64,000 nucleotides of DNA from Arthrobacter sp. SLBN-112 (GTDB lineage Bacteria; Actinomycetota; Actinomycetes; Actinomycetales; Micrococcaceae). The DNA lies in assembly GCF_030944625.1 (NCBI RefSeq), contig NZ_JAUSXY010000001.1:930001-994000 (forward strand). Reading direction: 5' to 3'. The position numbers and the translations under genes were made by a program. The notes under the pieces were generated by a model that searched no databases, had not been told where the DNA came from, and saw only the letters and a list, made by a program, of their open reading frames with translations. The number at the start of each line of letters is the position of its first letter. Position 1 is the stretch's first letter. Shown here piece after piece: positions 1-7,989 of the stretch.

Positions 1-705
1 TCCGGCGTAGTGCTGGGCAACGTCCTGCTGGTGGTGGCCGGCACGCTCGTGGGCGCCTCGGGCACCATCCTCACCCGCGCCATGGCCGCGGCCATGGGCC
101 GGAGCGTTGCGGGCATCCTGTTCGGCGCGTTCCGCGGAGGTTCGACGGCGGGATCCACGGCAGTGAGCGAGCGTCCGGTCCGGTCGTCCTCACCGGAAGA
201 CGTGGCCGTCCTGCTGGGCTATGCCCAGCGCGTGATCATCGTCCCGGGCTACGGCCTGGCGGTGGCCCAGGGGCAGCACACCGCCGCCGAACTGGCACTG
301 GCCCTGGAAGCCCGCGGCATCCAGGTGGATTTCGCCATCCACCCGGTAGCCGGCCGCATGCCCGGGCACATGAACGTACTGCTGGCGGAGGCCAACGTGC
401 CCTACGAGTCGCTCAAGGAAATGGGTGAGATCAACCCGGAGTTCAAAACCACCGACGTTGCCCTGGTGGTGGGCGCGAACGACGTGGTGAACCCGGCGGC
501 CAAGACGTCCTCCGGGTCGCCGATCTACGGGATGCCCATCCTGGAAGTGGCGGAGGCGCGGCAGGTGGTGTTCCTGAAGCGTTCCATGCGCCCCGGTTTC
601 GCCGGCATCGAAAACGAGCTCCTGTACGAGCCGCAGACGTCCCTGCTGTTCGGCGATGCCAAGGAGTCCCTGGCCCAGGTGCTCGGCGCCGTCAAGGCAC
701 TGTAG
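1..705 (+). CDS. pntB: NAD(P) transhydrogenase beta subunit, C-terminal part (5' end outside window)
   Basis: The reading frame is open from base 1, so the gene begins upstream of the window. The visible 234 residues start in the last membrane helices and continue into the NADP(H)-binding domain III of proton-translocating transhydrogenase, which passes hydride between NADH and NADP+ at the inner face of the membrane. Family landmarks are the GYGLAVAQ loop, the VGANDVVNPAA segment and the KRSM...GFAGIEN nucleotide loop near the C-terminus. Length and order match the end of PntB. The alpha subunit should lie upstream. Start not visible. Confidence 0.95.
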   Translation, partial: SGVVLGNVLLVVAGTLVGASGTILTRAMAAAMGRSVAGILFGAFRGGSTAGSTAVSERPVRSSSPEDVAVLLGYAQRVIIVPGYGLAVAQGQHTAAELALALEARGIQVDFAIHPVAGRMPGHMNVLLAEANVPYESLKEMGEINPEFKTTDVALVVGANDVVNPAAKTSSGSPIYGMPILEVAEARQVVFLKRSMRPGFAGIENELLYEPQTSLLFGDAKESLAQVLGAVKAL

Positions 706-779
706 GCACGGAACTGCCGCTGCGACGGGTTACCCTTCTTTCAACAGCCTGCTTGCTTTCCACCCCACCAGAGGACGCC

Positions 780-1700
780 ATGACTGACACCACCTCCACT
801 TCCCCCAAACGTGCCGCCATCATTGTCAATCCTGCCAAGCCGGTGGATATCGACGTGCGGGGCCTGGTGGCCAAGCACTGTGTCGAGAACGGCTGGGGCG
901 AGCCGATCTGGCTGGAGACCACCAAGGAGGACCCCGGCGTCGGCCAGGCAAAGGAAGCCCTGGCGCAGGGCGCGGACGTGGTCATCGCGGCCGGCGGCGA
1001 CGGTACCGTGCGGTGCGTCGCCGAGGTCCTGTCCGGCGGCGACACCCCCATGGGCCTGCTGCCCCTGGGGACCGGGAACCTGCTGGCGCGCAACCTGGGC
1101 ATGGACGTGACCGATTACGACGGCGCCATGGCCGGCGCCCTGACCGGTGCCGAGCGGAAGATCGACGTGGTACGCGCCAAGCGCAAGGACCCGGACCAGG
1201 ACCAGCTCTTCCTGGTCATGGCCGGCATGGGCTACGACGCCACCATCATGGGCGACACCAACGAGGACCTGAAGGACAAAGTGGGCTGGCTGGCCTACGT
1301 GGACGCCGGCATCCGGAACCTGCCCGGCAAACCCGTGAAGGCAACCGTTGCGGTTGACGGGAACACCGTTGTGCACCGCGGTGTGCGCAGCGTGATGGTG
1401 GGCAACTGCGGCAAGGTCCAGGGCGGCCTGGAAATCTTCCCCGACGCCAAGATCGACGACGGCCTGCTGGACATTGCCGTCCTGGCACCCCACCACGGCA
1501 AGCTCGGCTGGCTGTCGGTGCTGGCGGGCATCATCGGCAAGGGCCGGAACCGGGATACGGCGGTGGAGTACTTCCAGGGCAAGACAGTCGAGATCACCCT
1601 GGAGCACAAGGACGACTACCAGCTGGACGGGGACCACGAGGGCGAGGGCAAGCACGTGCTGATGAGCATCGAGCCCGGCGCCCTGACCCTGCGGATGTAA
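780..1700 (+). CDS. Diacylglycerol/lipid kinase family protein
   Basis: A 306-residue cytoplasmic lipid kinase of the DAGK catalytic family, which transfers phosphate from ATP to diacylglycerol, sphingoid or related lipids. The N-terminal nucleotide-binding fold shows AAIIVNPAK near residue 12, GGDGT at 72-76 and LPLGTGN at 94-100, the signature of this superfamily. A C-terminal beta-sandwich domain with GGLEIFPDAKIDDGLLD follows, as usual. I chose ATG 780 because GAGGA (771-775) sits just upstream; a TTG at 753 in the same frame has no comparable site. Monocistronic, 74 bases after pntB. The exact lipid substrate cannot be told from sequence. Confidence 0.9.
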   Translation: MTDTTSTSPKRAAIIVNPAKPVDIDVRGLVAKHCVENGWGEPIWLETTKEDPGVGQAKEALAQGADVVIAAGGDGTVRCVAEVLSGGDTPMGLLPLGTGNLLARNLGMDVTDYDGAMAGALTGAERKIDVVRAKRKDPDQDQLFLVMAGMGYDATIMGDTNEDLKDKVGWLAYVDAGIRNLPGKPVKATVAVDGNTVVHRGVRSVMVGNCGKVQGGLEIFPDAKIDDGLLDIAVLAPHHGKLGWLSVLAGIIGKGRNRDTAVEYFQGKTVEITLEHKDDYQLDGDHEGEGKHVLMSIEPGALTLRM

Positions 1701-1711
1701 GTCCCCCGCCA

Positions 1712-1743
1712 GGGGCAGGCCCGCTACGCCAGGAGCCTGCCCC
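1712..1743. terminator. Possible bidirectional hairpin between convergent genes
   Basis: Nine-base inverted repeat GGGGCAGGC / GCCTGCCCC with a 14-base loop, lying between the lipid kinase and the convergent racemase-superfamily gene; it includes the last codons of the latter. There is no strong T-run, so termination is inferred from position only. Confidence 0.4.
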
Positions 1744-2449
1744 AGCGCGGATCCAGCAGCGGGGCACCCGCCAGTTTCAGCGCATGCCAGAGGGTGACCG
1801 CCACGGAATCAAGGACCGGGACCCCGGTGCCCGCCTCGATCTCCTCGGTGATGTTTGCCCCGTAAAGGTTGGTGCACAAGTACACCAGGGCGTCGGGCGC
1901 GGTGGCGGCGAGTTCCCGCGATCCCGGCAGCATCTCCTCCTCGGTGACCCTGGCGAAGGACTCGTTGTCGCTGAGCCCGAGTGCCCGGTGGTCCACGGTC
2001 TTGATGCCTTCGCGCTCATAGGATGCGATGACCTGGTGGTTCACGTCCTCTGTATAGGGCGTGAAGAGGCCGATCCGTTCGATGCCGAAGGTCCGGAACG
2101 CCTCAAGGTAGGCCAGCGTGGAAGTGGTGGCCGGGATGCCGGTGGCGCCGGTAATTTCGTCAGCCAGCTCCCGGTCGTGGGCCGATCCCAGCCACGAGCC
2201 TGAGGTGCCGTTCCAGGCAATCACGTCCACGTCCGCCGTCGCCAGCAGTCCTGCGGCCTCCCGCATGACGGCGGGGTCGAACTGGCGGTTGGCGGAATCG
2301 TCCAGGGCGATCCGGGTGACGGGGATCCGGGTGAAATGGACGGTGACGTCGGTCCGGCCGCCGAGAATGCGGTAGGTCTGCGGCTCCAGGCAGGTATTCG
2401 AGGACGGCACGATCATACCGATCCGGCGGGGGCGGGTGGTTGCAGGCAT
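1724..2449 (-). CDS. Asp/Glu racemase superfamily protein (maleate isomerase / arylmalonate decarboxylase type)
   Basis: A 241-residue protein of the two-domain superfamily containing maleate cis-trans isomerase, arylmalonate decarboxylase and Asp/Glu/hydantoin racemases. The opening GMIVPSSNTCLEP and the second-domain motif VYLCTNLYG are typical of the maleate-isomerase branch. The first catalytic cysteine of isomerases and racemases (normally in a CTSGS context) is Gly81 here, while the second is kept as Cys192. A Gly/Cys pair is the arrangement known from arylmalonate decarboxylase (Gly74/Cys188), so decarboxylase-like chemistry is possible, but this is inference. It is the last gene of the operon, starting 8 bases after the hydantoinase stop, with TAGGAGTT just before the ATG. 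Confidence 0.75.
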   Translation of the reverse strand: MPATTRPRRIGMIVPSSNTCLEPQTYRILGGRTDVTVHFTRIPVTRIALDDSANRQFDPAVMREAAGLLATADVDVIAWNGTSGSWLGSAHDRELADEITGATGIPATTSTLAYLEAFRTFGIERIGLFTPYTEDVNHQVIASYEREGIKTVDHRALGLSDNESFARVTEEEMLPGSRELAATAPDALVYLCTNLYGANITEEIEAGTGVPVLDSVAVTLWHALKLAGAPLLDPRWGRLLA

Positions 2450-2457
2450 GGGAACTC

Positions 2458-3882
2458 CTAGAAGGCGGCGGCGTGCGCGACGCCGGCGGGAAGGGACTGG
2501 TGCTCGCGGAAGCCGTTGCGGTTGATGAACCGGCCCGCGGCGCCGGGATCGTGGAAGCCGTCCGGGTCCAGGACGACGCGGCCGTTGGAAACCACGACGG
2601 CGGGCCAGCCCGTCAGTGCCTTCCCGTCAAAGGGTGAGAAGTCCGTACCCATGTGCAGGGCAGCGCCGTCCACGGTTCGTTCCTCGGCGGGATCGAAAAC
2701 CACCAGGTCGGCGTCGAATCCCTCGGCGATGCGGCCTTTGCCGGGGAGCGCGTTGATGCGGGCCGGGCCGGCGGCGAACGCCTCGACGAACTGCTCCACG
2801 GAGGCTCCGGCGGAGGTCATCGCGGTGAAGGCGACAGGCATCCGGGTCTCCACCCCCGGCAGCCCGTGCGGCATGGCCCGGACGTCGTCGGTGCGCTCGC
2901 GCTTCTGGGACAGGTCGTAGCAGGAGTGGTCAGAGGACATGGTGTGGATGGCTCCGGATGCCAGCCGTTCCTTGAGCGCGGCGACGGTCTCGGCGCTGCG
3001 CATGGGCGGGCAGCACGCGAACCATTCGGGAAAGGTTGAGGCGTAGACGGTGTCGTCCAGGGTGACGTAGTGGGGGCAGGTTTCCGAGTACGCCTGGAGT
3101 CCGCGCTCCCGTGCCTGCGAGACCAGGTCCACGGCGCCGGGTGTTGACTGGTGGACAAAGTAGACCGGTGCGCCGGTGTATTCGGCCATGGCCAGGGTCT
3201 CCTGCACCGAGATCTCCTCGGCCAGTTCCGGCCGGGTCCGGTGCAGGTGTTCGATGCCGATCCGGCCGTCCTGGGCGTGCTGTTCGGTGCAGTCGGCAAT
3301 GATCGGATCGTGCTCGGCGTGGATATAGGCCAGGCCGTCCAGCCGGACCAGTTCGCGCATGACCTTCAGGATGGTGTCCCCGTCGGCCATGGTGGTGCCG
3401 CGGTTGGTGGTGTACATCTTCACGGAGCGCACGCCCTCGGCGGCAAGCTGCTCCAGCTGCCATGGGATGGTCTCGTCCCAGCTGACCACCGCCCCGTGGA
3501 GGGCCACGTCGCACCGGGATTCGGTGGCGAGTTCCTTCTTGTGCAGGACGGCGGCCAGCGGGGTTTCCTGGGCATCCCGGGGGATCCCGAAGTCAATGAT
3601 GGTGGTGGTGCCGCCCCACAGTGCCGCGGTGGACGTGGTCCGGTAGTCGTCAAGTGTCCGGAAGCGTCCGGTGACCTGGGCGACGTGGCAGTGTCCATCA
3701 ACGCCGCCGGGGATGACGAGTTTGCCGGTGGCGTCGATGGTGCGGCCGGCAGCGGGGACCGGCTGGTCAACGTCGATGAGGGCGGCGATGCGGCCCCCAT
3801 GCACCACGATGTGGGCGTCCTGGCGGCCAAAGCTGTTGACGATCGTGGCGTTGGCAATGACAAGTTCTGGCTGGTGGGACAT
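2458..3882 (-). CDS. Dihydropyrimidinase/hydantoinase/allantoinase family cyclic amidohydrolase
   Basis: A 474-residue zinc amidohydrolase expected to open a cyclic amide ring (hydantoin, dihydropyrimidine, allantoin or similar) in the cytoplasm. All ligands of the binuclear site can be placed: His64 and His66 in GGVDGHCHV, Lys155 (the carbamylated lysine) in SVKMYTT, His188 in YIHAEH, His244 in YFVHQST, Asp318 in SSDHS. It therefore looks active. The C-terminus returns to the small beta domain typical of the family. AGGAGGACACCG lies upstream of ATG 3882. It follows the racemase-like gene by 35 bases and precedes the Gly/Cys superfamily member by 8. The ring substrate is unresolved; no N-carbamoyl amidohydrolase gene is in this operon. 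Confidence 0.88.
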   Translation of the reverse strand: MSHQPELVIANATIVNSFGRQDAHIVVHGGRIAALIDVDQPVPAAGRTIDATGKLVIPGGVDGHCHVAQVTGRFRTLDDYRTTSTAALWGGTTTIIDFGIPRDAQETPLAAVLHKKELATESRCDVALHGAVVSWDETIPWQLEQLAAEGVRSVKMYTTNRGTTMADGDTILKVMRELVRLDGLAYIHAEHDPIIADCTEQHAQDGRIGIEHLHRTRPELAEEISVQETLAMAEYTGAPVYFVHQSTPGAVDLVSQARERGLQAYSETCPHYVTLDDTVYASTFPEWFACCPPMRSAETVAALKERLASGAIHTMSSDHSCYDLSQKRERTDDVRAMPHGLPGVETRMPVAFTAMTSAGASVEQFVEAFAAGPARINALPGKGRIAEGFDADLVVFDPAEERTVDGAALHMGTDFSPFDGKALTGWPAVVVSNGRVVLDPDGFHDPGAAGRFINRNGFREHQSLPAGVAHAAAF

Positions 3883-3917
3883 CGGTGTCCTCCTTGTGGG
3901 TGTGGTGGCGACTGGCT

Positions 3918-4707
3918 TTAGGCGGCAGGCTGCGGCGTACCGGCATGCTCCTGGCGCGCCGCAAGGGCTGCGTCCAGGTTGCCGGAGAGGCCTTTTCGGT
4001 CCTTCGCCGGGGGAGGGGCGAACGCGCCGGCGCGGTGCGGTCCGGACTGCAGCCCCGCCACCGCTTCGGCCATGCGGATGCCCGCGGAGATGCCGTCAAC
4101 CACCGGCACGGGGATCTGACCATTGAGTTCGCGGGCCAGTCCGGCCAGCGGGGCGCCGGCGAGGATCACGACGTCGGCCCCGTCCTCTGCCACGGCCTGC
4201 CTGCTGAGTGCCAGCAGGGTTTCCTTGAAGTCCTGCTGGACGGAACCGATGCTGGGGAGGGAGTCGTTGATGGAACGGATGGAGGCCAGCCGGCCTGCCA
4301 GCCCGAAGCGTTCCACGCACTCGCGGTACCAGGGTTTGATCCGGTCCGAGATGGCGATGATGGAGAAGCGGTGGCCCTGCAGCGCCGCCGCGCACAGTGC
4401 GGCTTCGGTGATGCCGATGACGGGTACGTCGGCCAGTTCCTTCAGGGCGGGCGTGCCGGGGTCGCCGAAGGCTGCCACCACGATGGCGTCAACGCGGGTC
4501 CGCGCCGGGGCGGGTGTGTTCGGCGACGATTTCGGCGACGGCGCCGGCTGCGATGAGGGACTCGAACCGGGTTTCGATGTACTCGACGCCGTGGCCGGCG
4601 GTCCGGACCAGCAGCCGGGTGCCGGGGGCGGCGGATCGGAGCGCCTCGGATTCGATCAGGGCCGTGACGTCGGCGCTGATATTGGGGTTGATGACCAGGA
4701 GTTTCAT
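3918..4707 (-). pseudogene. Hydantoin-racemase-like Asp/Glu racemase family gene, frameshifted and lacking catalytic cysteines
   Basis: Two frames join into one protein of about 262 residues. From ATG 4707 the first frame (MKLLVINPNIS..., the family opening) reads 72 codons and stops at a TGA near 4489. The other frame continues with RVDAIVVAAFGDPG and runs to 3918. Removing one base between about 4490 and 4510 restores one frame. Independent of that, the two catalytic cysteines of hydantoin racemase (in ACFGDPG and LGCAG contexts) are Ala79 and Gly184 here, within conserved-looking surroundings (AAFGDPG, LAGAPLAGLA). It may be a decayed racemase, or a cysteine-free subfamily with another function hit by a mutation or sequencing error. 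The start overlaps the gntR stop (ATGA). Confidence 0.75.
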
Positions 4708-5387
4708 TTTCTCTTCCGGTGGAATTCTGGTTCGGTTTTCTGGAAGTCCTCGGGGAACTGTTCCCGGTACTTCCCGATGTGGGAGGCGGATTGGGCGGCC
4801 GCAAGGTCGGGATCGCCGCTGGCAATGGCGGCGTAGAGCTCCCGGTGTTCGCGGATCAATTCGGGCAGGTCGCTGACGTGCCGGAACAGCCAGTGCATCC
4901 GGCCCTGCAGGGGTTCCAGGGCGGACTTGAGGAAGTTGTTGTCCGCGATGCCGGTGATGGCGTCGTGGAACTCGCTGTTGGAGCGGTGCGCTTCCATCAC
5001 CGCTCCCTTGGCCAGGAAACTTTCGGCGTTGTCCAGCAGTCCCTTGAGGTAGGCGAGGTCGTCTGCGGTGGCTCGCCTGGCGGCGAGCCGGCACGCCAGC
5101 ACCTCGAGGGACTGCCGGACGTCGAAGAGGTCCTCCACGTCCTTGGGGCTGAGGCTGCTCACTTCCGCACCCCGGGCCCCGCGGTCGCTGATGAGGCCTT
5201 CCTGGCGGAGCATCCGCAGTGCTTCGCGGACCGGCAGCCGGGATACGGAGAATTCGGCGGCAAGGTCGCGTTCCACCAGCCGCGTGCCGGGAGCGTAGTG
5301 CCCTTCGAAAATGCGGGTGCGGAGGGTGTCCCGGACGGTCTCGCGGAGGGGGCGGTCCTTGTCCTGGGTCTCTTCTGCGGTCAGCAT
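4704..5387 (-). CDS. GntR family transcriptional regulator (FCD subfamily)
   Basis: A 227-residue regulator with an N-terminal winged helix (residues about 10-80: LRTRIFEGHYAPGTRLVERDLAAEFSVSRLPVREALRML) and an all-helical FCD ligand domain (about 90-220) with the metal-binding style DVRQSLEVLACRLAA, SEFHDAI and HRELYAAI segments. FCD regulators usually sense small organic acids or catabolic intermediates. It lies inside the cyclic-amide operon, 80 bases after the transporter, and overlaps the next gene by ATGA, so it is probably autoregulated with the operon through the palindromes at 6870-6894. ATG 5387 has GGAG five bases upstream. Confidence 0.9.
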   Translation of the reverse strand: MLTAEETQDKDRPLRETVRDTLRTRIFEGHYAPGTRLVERDLAAEFSVSRLPVREALRMLRQEGLISDRGARGAEVSSLSPKDVEDLFDVRQSLEVLACRLAARRATADDLAYLKGLLDNAESFLAKGAVMEAHRSNSEFHDAITGIADNNFLKSALEPLQGRMHWLFRHVSDLPELIREHRELYAAIASGDPDLAAAQSASHIGKYREQFPEDFQKTEPEFHRKRK

Positions 5388-5467
5388 GATGCTCCATTTT
5401 CGATTCGTGTGCGGCACTGCTCCCGGCTGCGGGGGCATGGTTTGCAGGTTTCCCTGCGAGGGCCAGC

Positions 5468-6823
5468 TTAGACAGGAAGACGCTTGTTGTAGTTCAGGGT
5501 GAGGACCGATGCGCCCATGATTACCGCGGAACCCACGAAGTACAGCAGGGCCCAGGTGTAGGACCCGGTGGCCCCGACGATCAGGCCGACGACGATCGGA
5601 GTCACGAAGCCGGAGATGTTGCCGCTGAGGTTCATGGCGCCGCCCAGGACGCCTGCGTTGGTGCGGCCGCCGAGGATGGACGGGATGCTCCAGAACAGGC
5701 CCACCCAGCGCAGGAAGAACAGGACCAGCGAGAGCAGCACCACTGCGGTGGTGGCATCCGGAACCACGGTGACGCCCACCAGGCCGCCGATCACCACGGC
5801 GCTGGAGATGCCGAGGAGGGTGCGCATCACCAGGTTGGCGGAGGCGCCGGTGGCCCGCCATTTGTCGGCAATGGTGCCGCCGATGATTTCGCCTACGAAC
5901 CCGGCACCGAAGATCACCAGGGTGGACCAGCCGATGGTCTTCAGGTCGAATCCCTTGGCCTGTGCCAGGTACAGCGGCCCCCAGGTCAGCAGGCCGTAGA
6001 AGACTCCGTTGAATCCGAGCCAGCCCAGGCACATGGCCCAGAAGGAACGGAATTTGAGGTAGGGGAGCAGGCCGCGTTTGCCCGTGCTGCCGTCCATGGT
6101 GGCTTCGGCGTCCTCGGCGGCGTGTGAGGCTTCGATGTAGGACGCTTCCGCTTCGTTGACGGCGCGGTGGTCGCGGGGGTTGTCCCGGACGTACCACCAG
6201 ACGGCGAGTCCCATGAGGACGGTGGCGGCACCGGCGATGACGAAGGACCAGCGCCAGCTGCCGGTGGTGGCAATCAGGCCGGCAATGATGATGCCGCCAA
6301 GTCCGGCGCCCAGGGGTGCGCCGGCGTCCAGGATGGTGGCGCCGCGGCCGCGTTCGGACCGGTGCATCCAGATGGCGTTCAGTTTGCCGCCGGCGGGCAT
6401 TACGCCGGCTTCGGTCACGCCGATCCCGAGCCGGGCAATGAACATGCTCAGGAATCCGCCGGCCATGCCGGAGGCTGCCGTGGCGGCGCCCCAGCCGAGG
6501 CAGGACGCGGTCATCACCTTGCGCGGTCCGAACTTGTCGATCAGCCAGCCGACCGGCACCTGCAGCAGGGCGTAGGTCCAGAAGAAGGCGGACAGCAGCA
6601 GGCCCACCATTTCAGGGGCGAGGTTGAATTCTTTTTGGATGATGGGCAATGCCACCGAGATGGAGCCCCGGTCGATGTAGTTGACGGACACCAGGACCAG
6701 GAGCAGCAGGAAGAGCCGCCACCGGACGGCGCTGCGACGTTGCAGGCCGTCCTTCCGGGGCTCGTCGGGGTGGGAAGTGGATTCGGCGGCTGGCGCCGTT
6801 GTTTCAGTGTTTGGGACGGACAC
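5468..6823 (-). CDS. MFS transporter (ACS/D-galactonate-glucarate type)
   Basis: A 451-residue major facilitator with about twelve membrane segments after a charged N-terminal tail of about 40 residues. The first helix carries LVSVNYIDRGSISVALPII, a typical opening of anion:cation symporters, with LIDKFGPRKV as the cytoplasmic loop 2-3 motif. It most likely imports the acidic or cyclic amide substrate of the downstream enzymes. GTG 6823 is chosen because GAAGGAG lies six bases before it; an open frame continues upstream but runs through the operator. First gene of the operon MFS - gntR - racemase-like - hydantoinase - superfamily isomerase. Confidence 0.88.
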   Translation of the reverse strand: MSVPNTETTAPAAESTSHPDEPRKDGLQRRSAVRWRLFLLLLVLVSVNYIDRGSISVALPIIQKEFNLAPEMVGLLLSAFFWTYALLQVPVGWLIDKFGPRKVMTASCLGWGAATAASGMAGGFLSMFIARLGIGVTEAGVMPAGGKLNAIWMHRSERGRGATILDAGAPLGAGLGGIIIAGLIATTGSWRWSFVIAGAATVLMGLAVWWYVRDNPRDHRAVNEAEASYIEASHAAEDAEATMDGSTGKRGLLPYLKFRSFWAMCLGWLGFNGVFYGLLTWGPLYLAQAKGFDLKTIGWSTLVIFGAGFVGEIIGGTIADKWRATGASANLVMRTLLGISSAVVIGGLVGVTVVPDATTAVVLLSLVLFFLRWVGLFWSIPSILGGRTNAGVLGGAMNLSGNISGFVTPIVVGLIVGATGSYTWALLYFVGSAVIMGASVLTLNYNKRLPV

Positions 6824-6869
6824 AGCTTCTCCTTCACGGGGAAGTTCACGAATGGGGAGTATTCGGGTT

Positions 6870-6894
6870 TTGGGATCCCAATTTGGGATCCCAA
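6870..6894. promoter_or_regulatory. Twin 12-bp operator palindromes upstream of the cyclic-amide operon
   Basis: Two perfect palindromes TTGGGATCCCAA at 6870-6881 and 6883-6894, 13 bases centre to centre, inside an A/T-rich patch 47 bases before the transporter start. Form and place fit binding of the GntR-FCD protein encoded in the same operon. Regulator assignment is inference. Confidence 0.75.
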
Positions 6895-6999
6895 AAACAA
6901 AGTTAGAAGTGACTCCCGCCACTGTCAAGGGTTTTTTGCCTGGCAGCGTCCCGCGGCTCCTGCAAACGGATTGTGACTGGTGCCGCGCCGCGCCGACCG

Positions 7000-7833
7000 C
7001 TACAGGGAGGAGTCTGTGTGCCGGTGGGACAGCGTTTCGGCCAGCTCGGCGAGCCGGTGGGCCCGCGCTGACTCGGCCGGGGTGAACGGTTCGCCGGGGC
7101 GGGAAAAGGTGATGGGCCCGTGCCATGCCGTGGGGATCTTCAGGCGTGTCCCGTCGTCGGCTGCTGCCCCGCCGTCCTGCGGCGGCACGATCTGTGCGTG
7201 CAGCAGCTCGGCCACCGCCAATGGCAGTTCGTCCAGCCTGGCGGCGATCCTCGCCGCCAGGCTGAGCGCCTTCGTCTGGCCGTCGGCCATGGCCAGGGAA
7301 GTGGTGGGCCATACGTGCGAATGGCTGCCGCCGCCGTCGTGCAGCGCCGCCAGCAACTCGCGCTCGCCCACCTCCCCGGGGACCGAGAGGACGAATTCAT
7401 CCAGGACTCCGTCCGGAACCGGGTGCACGTGCAGGCCCAGGATGTTGGCCTCCAGCCGGGCCAGTGCCTGGGTCATTCTCTGCAGGGAGCCGGGGTGGTC
7501 CGCCAGGAGCGTCCGCGCCCGCCAGAGCGCGGGGGCCGCCGCCAGCTGGCGGCGGTGCCGCAGCGCCGGCGCATGGAGCCAGCTGCGCAGGATCCTCGCC
7601 GCTGACGGTTCGGCCACCCAAATCACCAGGACTGTGGCCGTGAAGGTCAGGACCAGCACCTTGGCCACGTAGGGAAGGTGGGTCTCCACCACCAGGGCAT
7701 GGACCAGCAGCTCGATGGGCAGCATTACGGCCACGTTGGCCACAGTGAGCCGCGCCTTGTGCGGCTCCGGCATGCGGCCGCAGACCTCGCAGCTCAGGTC
7801 GGCAGCGGGCGTGTTGTGCGGAGGGCGCTTCAT
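7000..7833 (-). CDS. ACT-domain-containing membrane protein of unknown function
   Basis: A 277-residue protein. The N-terminus has a CEVCGRMP pair of cysteines (residues about 15-18), then two membrane segments around 28-75 (ANVAVMLPIELLVHALVV and VAKVLVLTFTATVLVIWVA). After a basic linker comes an ACT-like domain (about 100-160: LWRARTLLADHPGSLQRM...LARLEANILGLHVHP). ACT domains bind amino acids or related ligands, so a membrane-attached sensor is possible but unproven. The C-terminal third contains a second alpha/beta stretch and a polar tail. It stands alone between the MFS operon and the divergent FUSC gene; no strong ribosome site is seen before ATG 7833. Confidence 0.7.
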   Translation of the reverse strand: MKRPPHNTPAADLSCEVCGRMPEPHKARLTVANVAVMLPIELLVHALVVETHLPYVAKVLVLTFTATVLVIWVAEPSAARILRSWLHAPALRHRRQLAAAPALWRARTLLADHPGSLQRMTQALARLEANILGLHVHPVPDGVLDEFVLSVPGEVGERELLAALHDGGGSHSHVWPTTSLAMADGQTKALSLAARIAARLDELPLAVAELLHAQIVPPQDGGAAADDGTRLKIPTAWHGPITFSRPGEPFTPAESARAHRLAELAETLSHRHTDSSL

Positions 7834-7989
7834 GACTCAAGCATCACGGGGTGCTGTTTCCGCTGCGTTGCCCCCTGATTCCATTCATGGGAACGTGCCG
7901 GGCGTTCGCGGCGCCTCCGCCGTAGGATTTAGCGGGAACGTCAGCGCGGCCGCCCGACACAATCCACCCCCAAGGAAGGCGCTGCCCAC

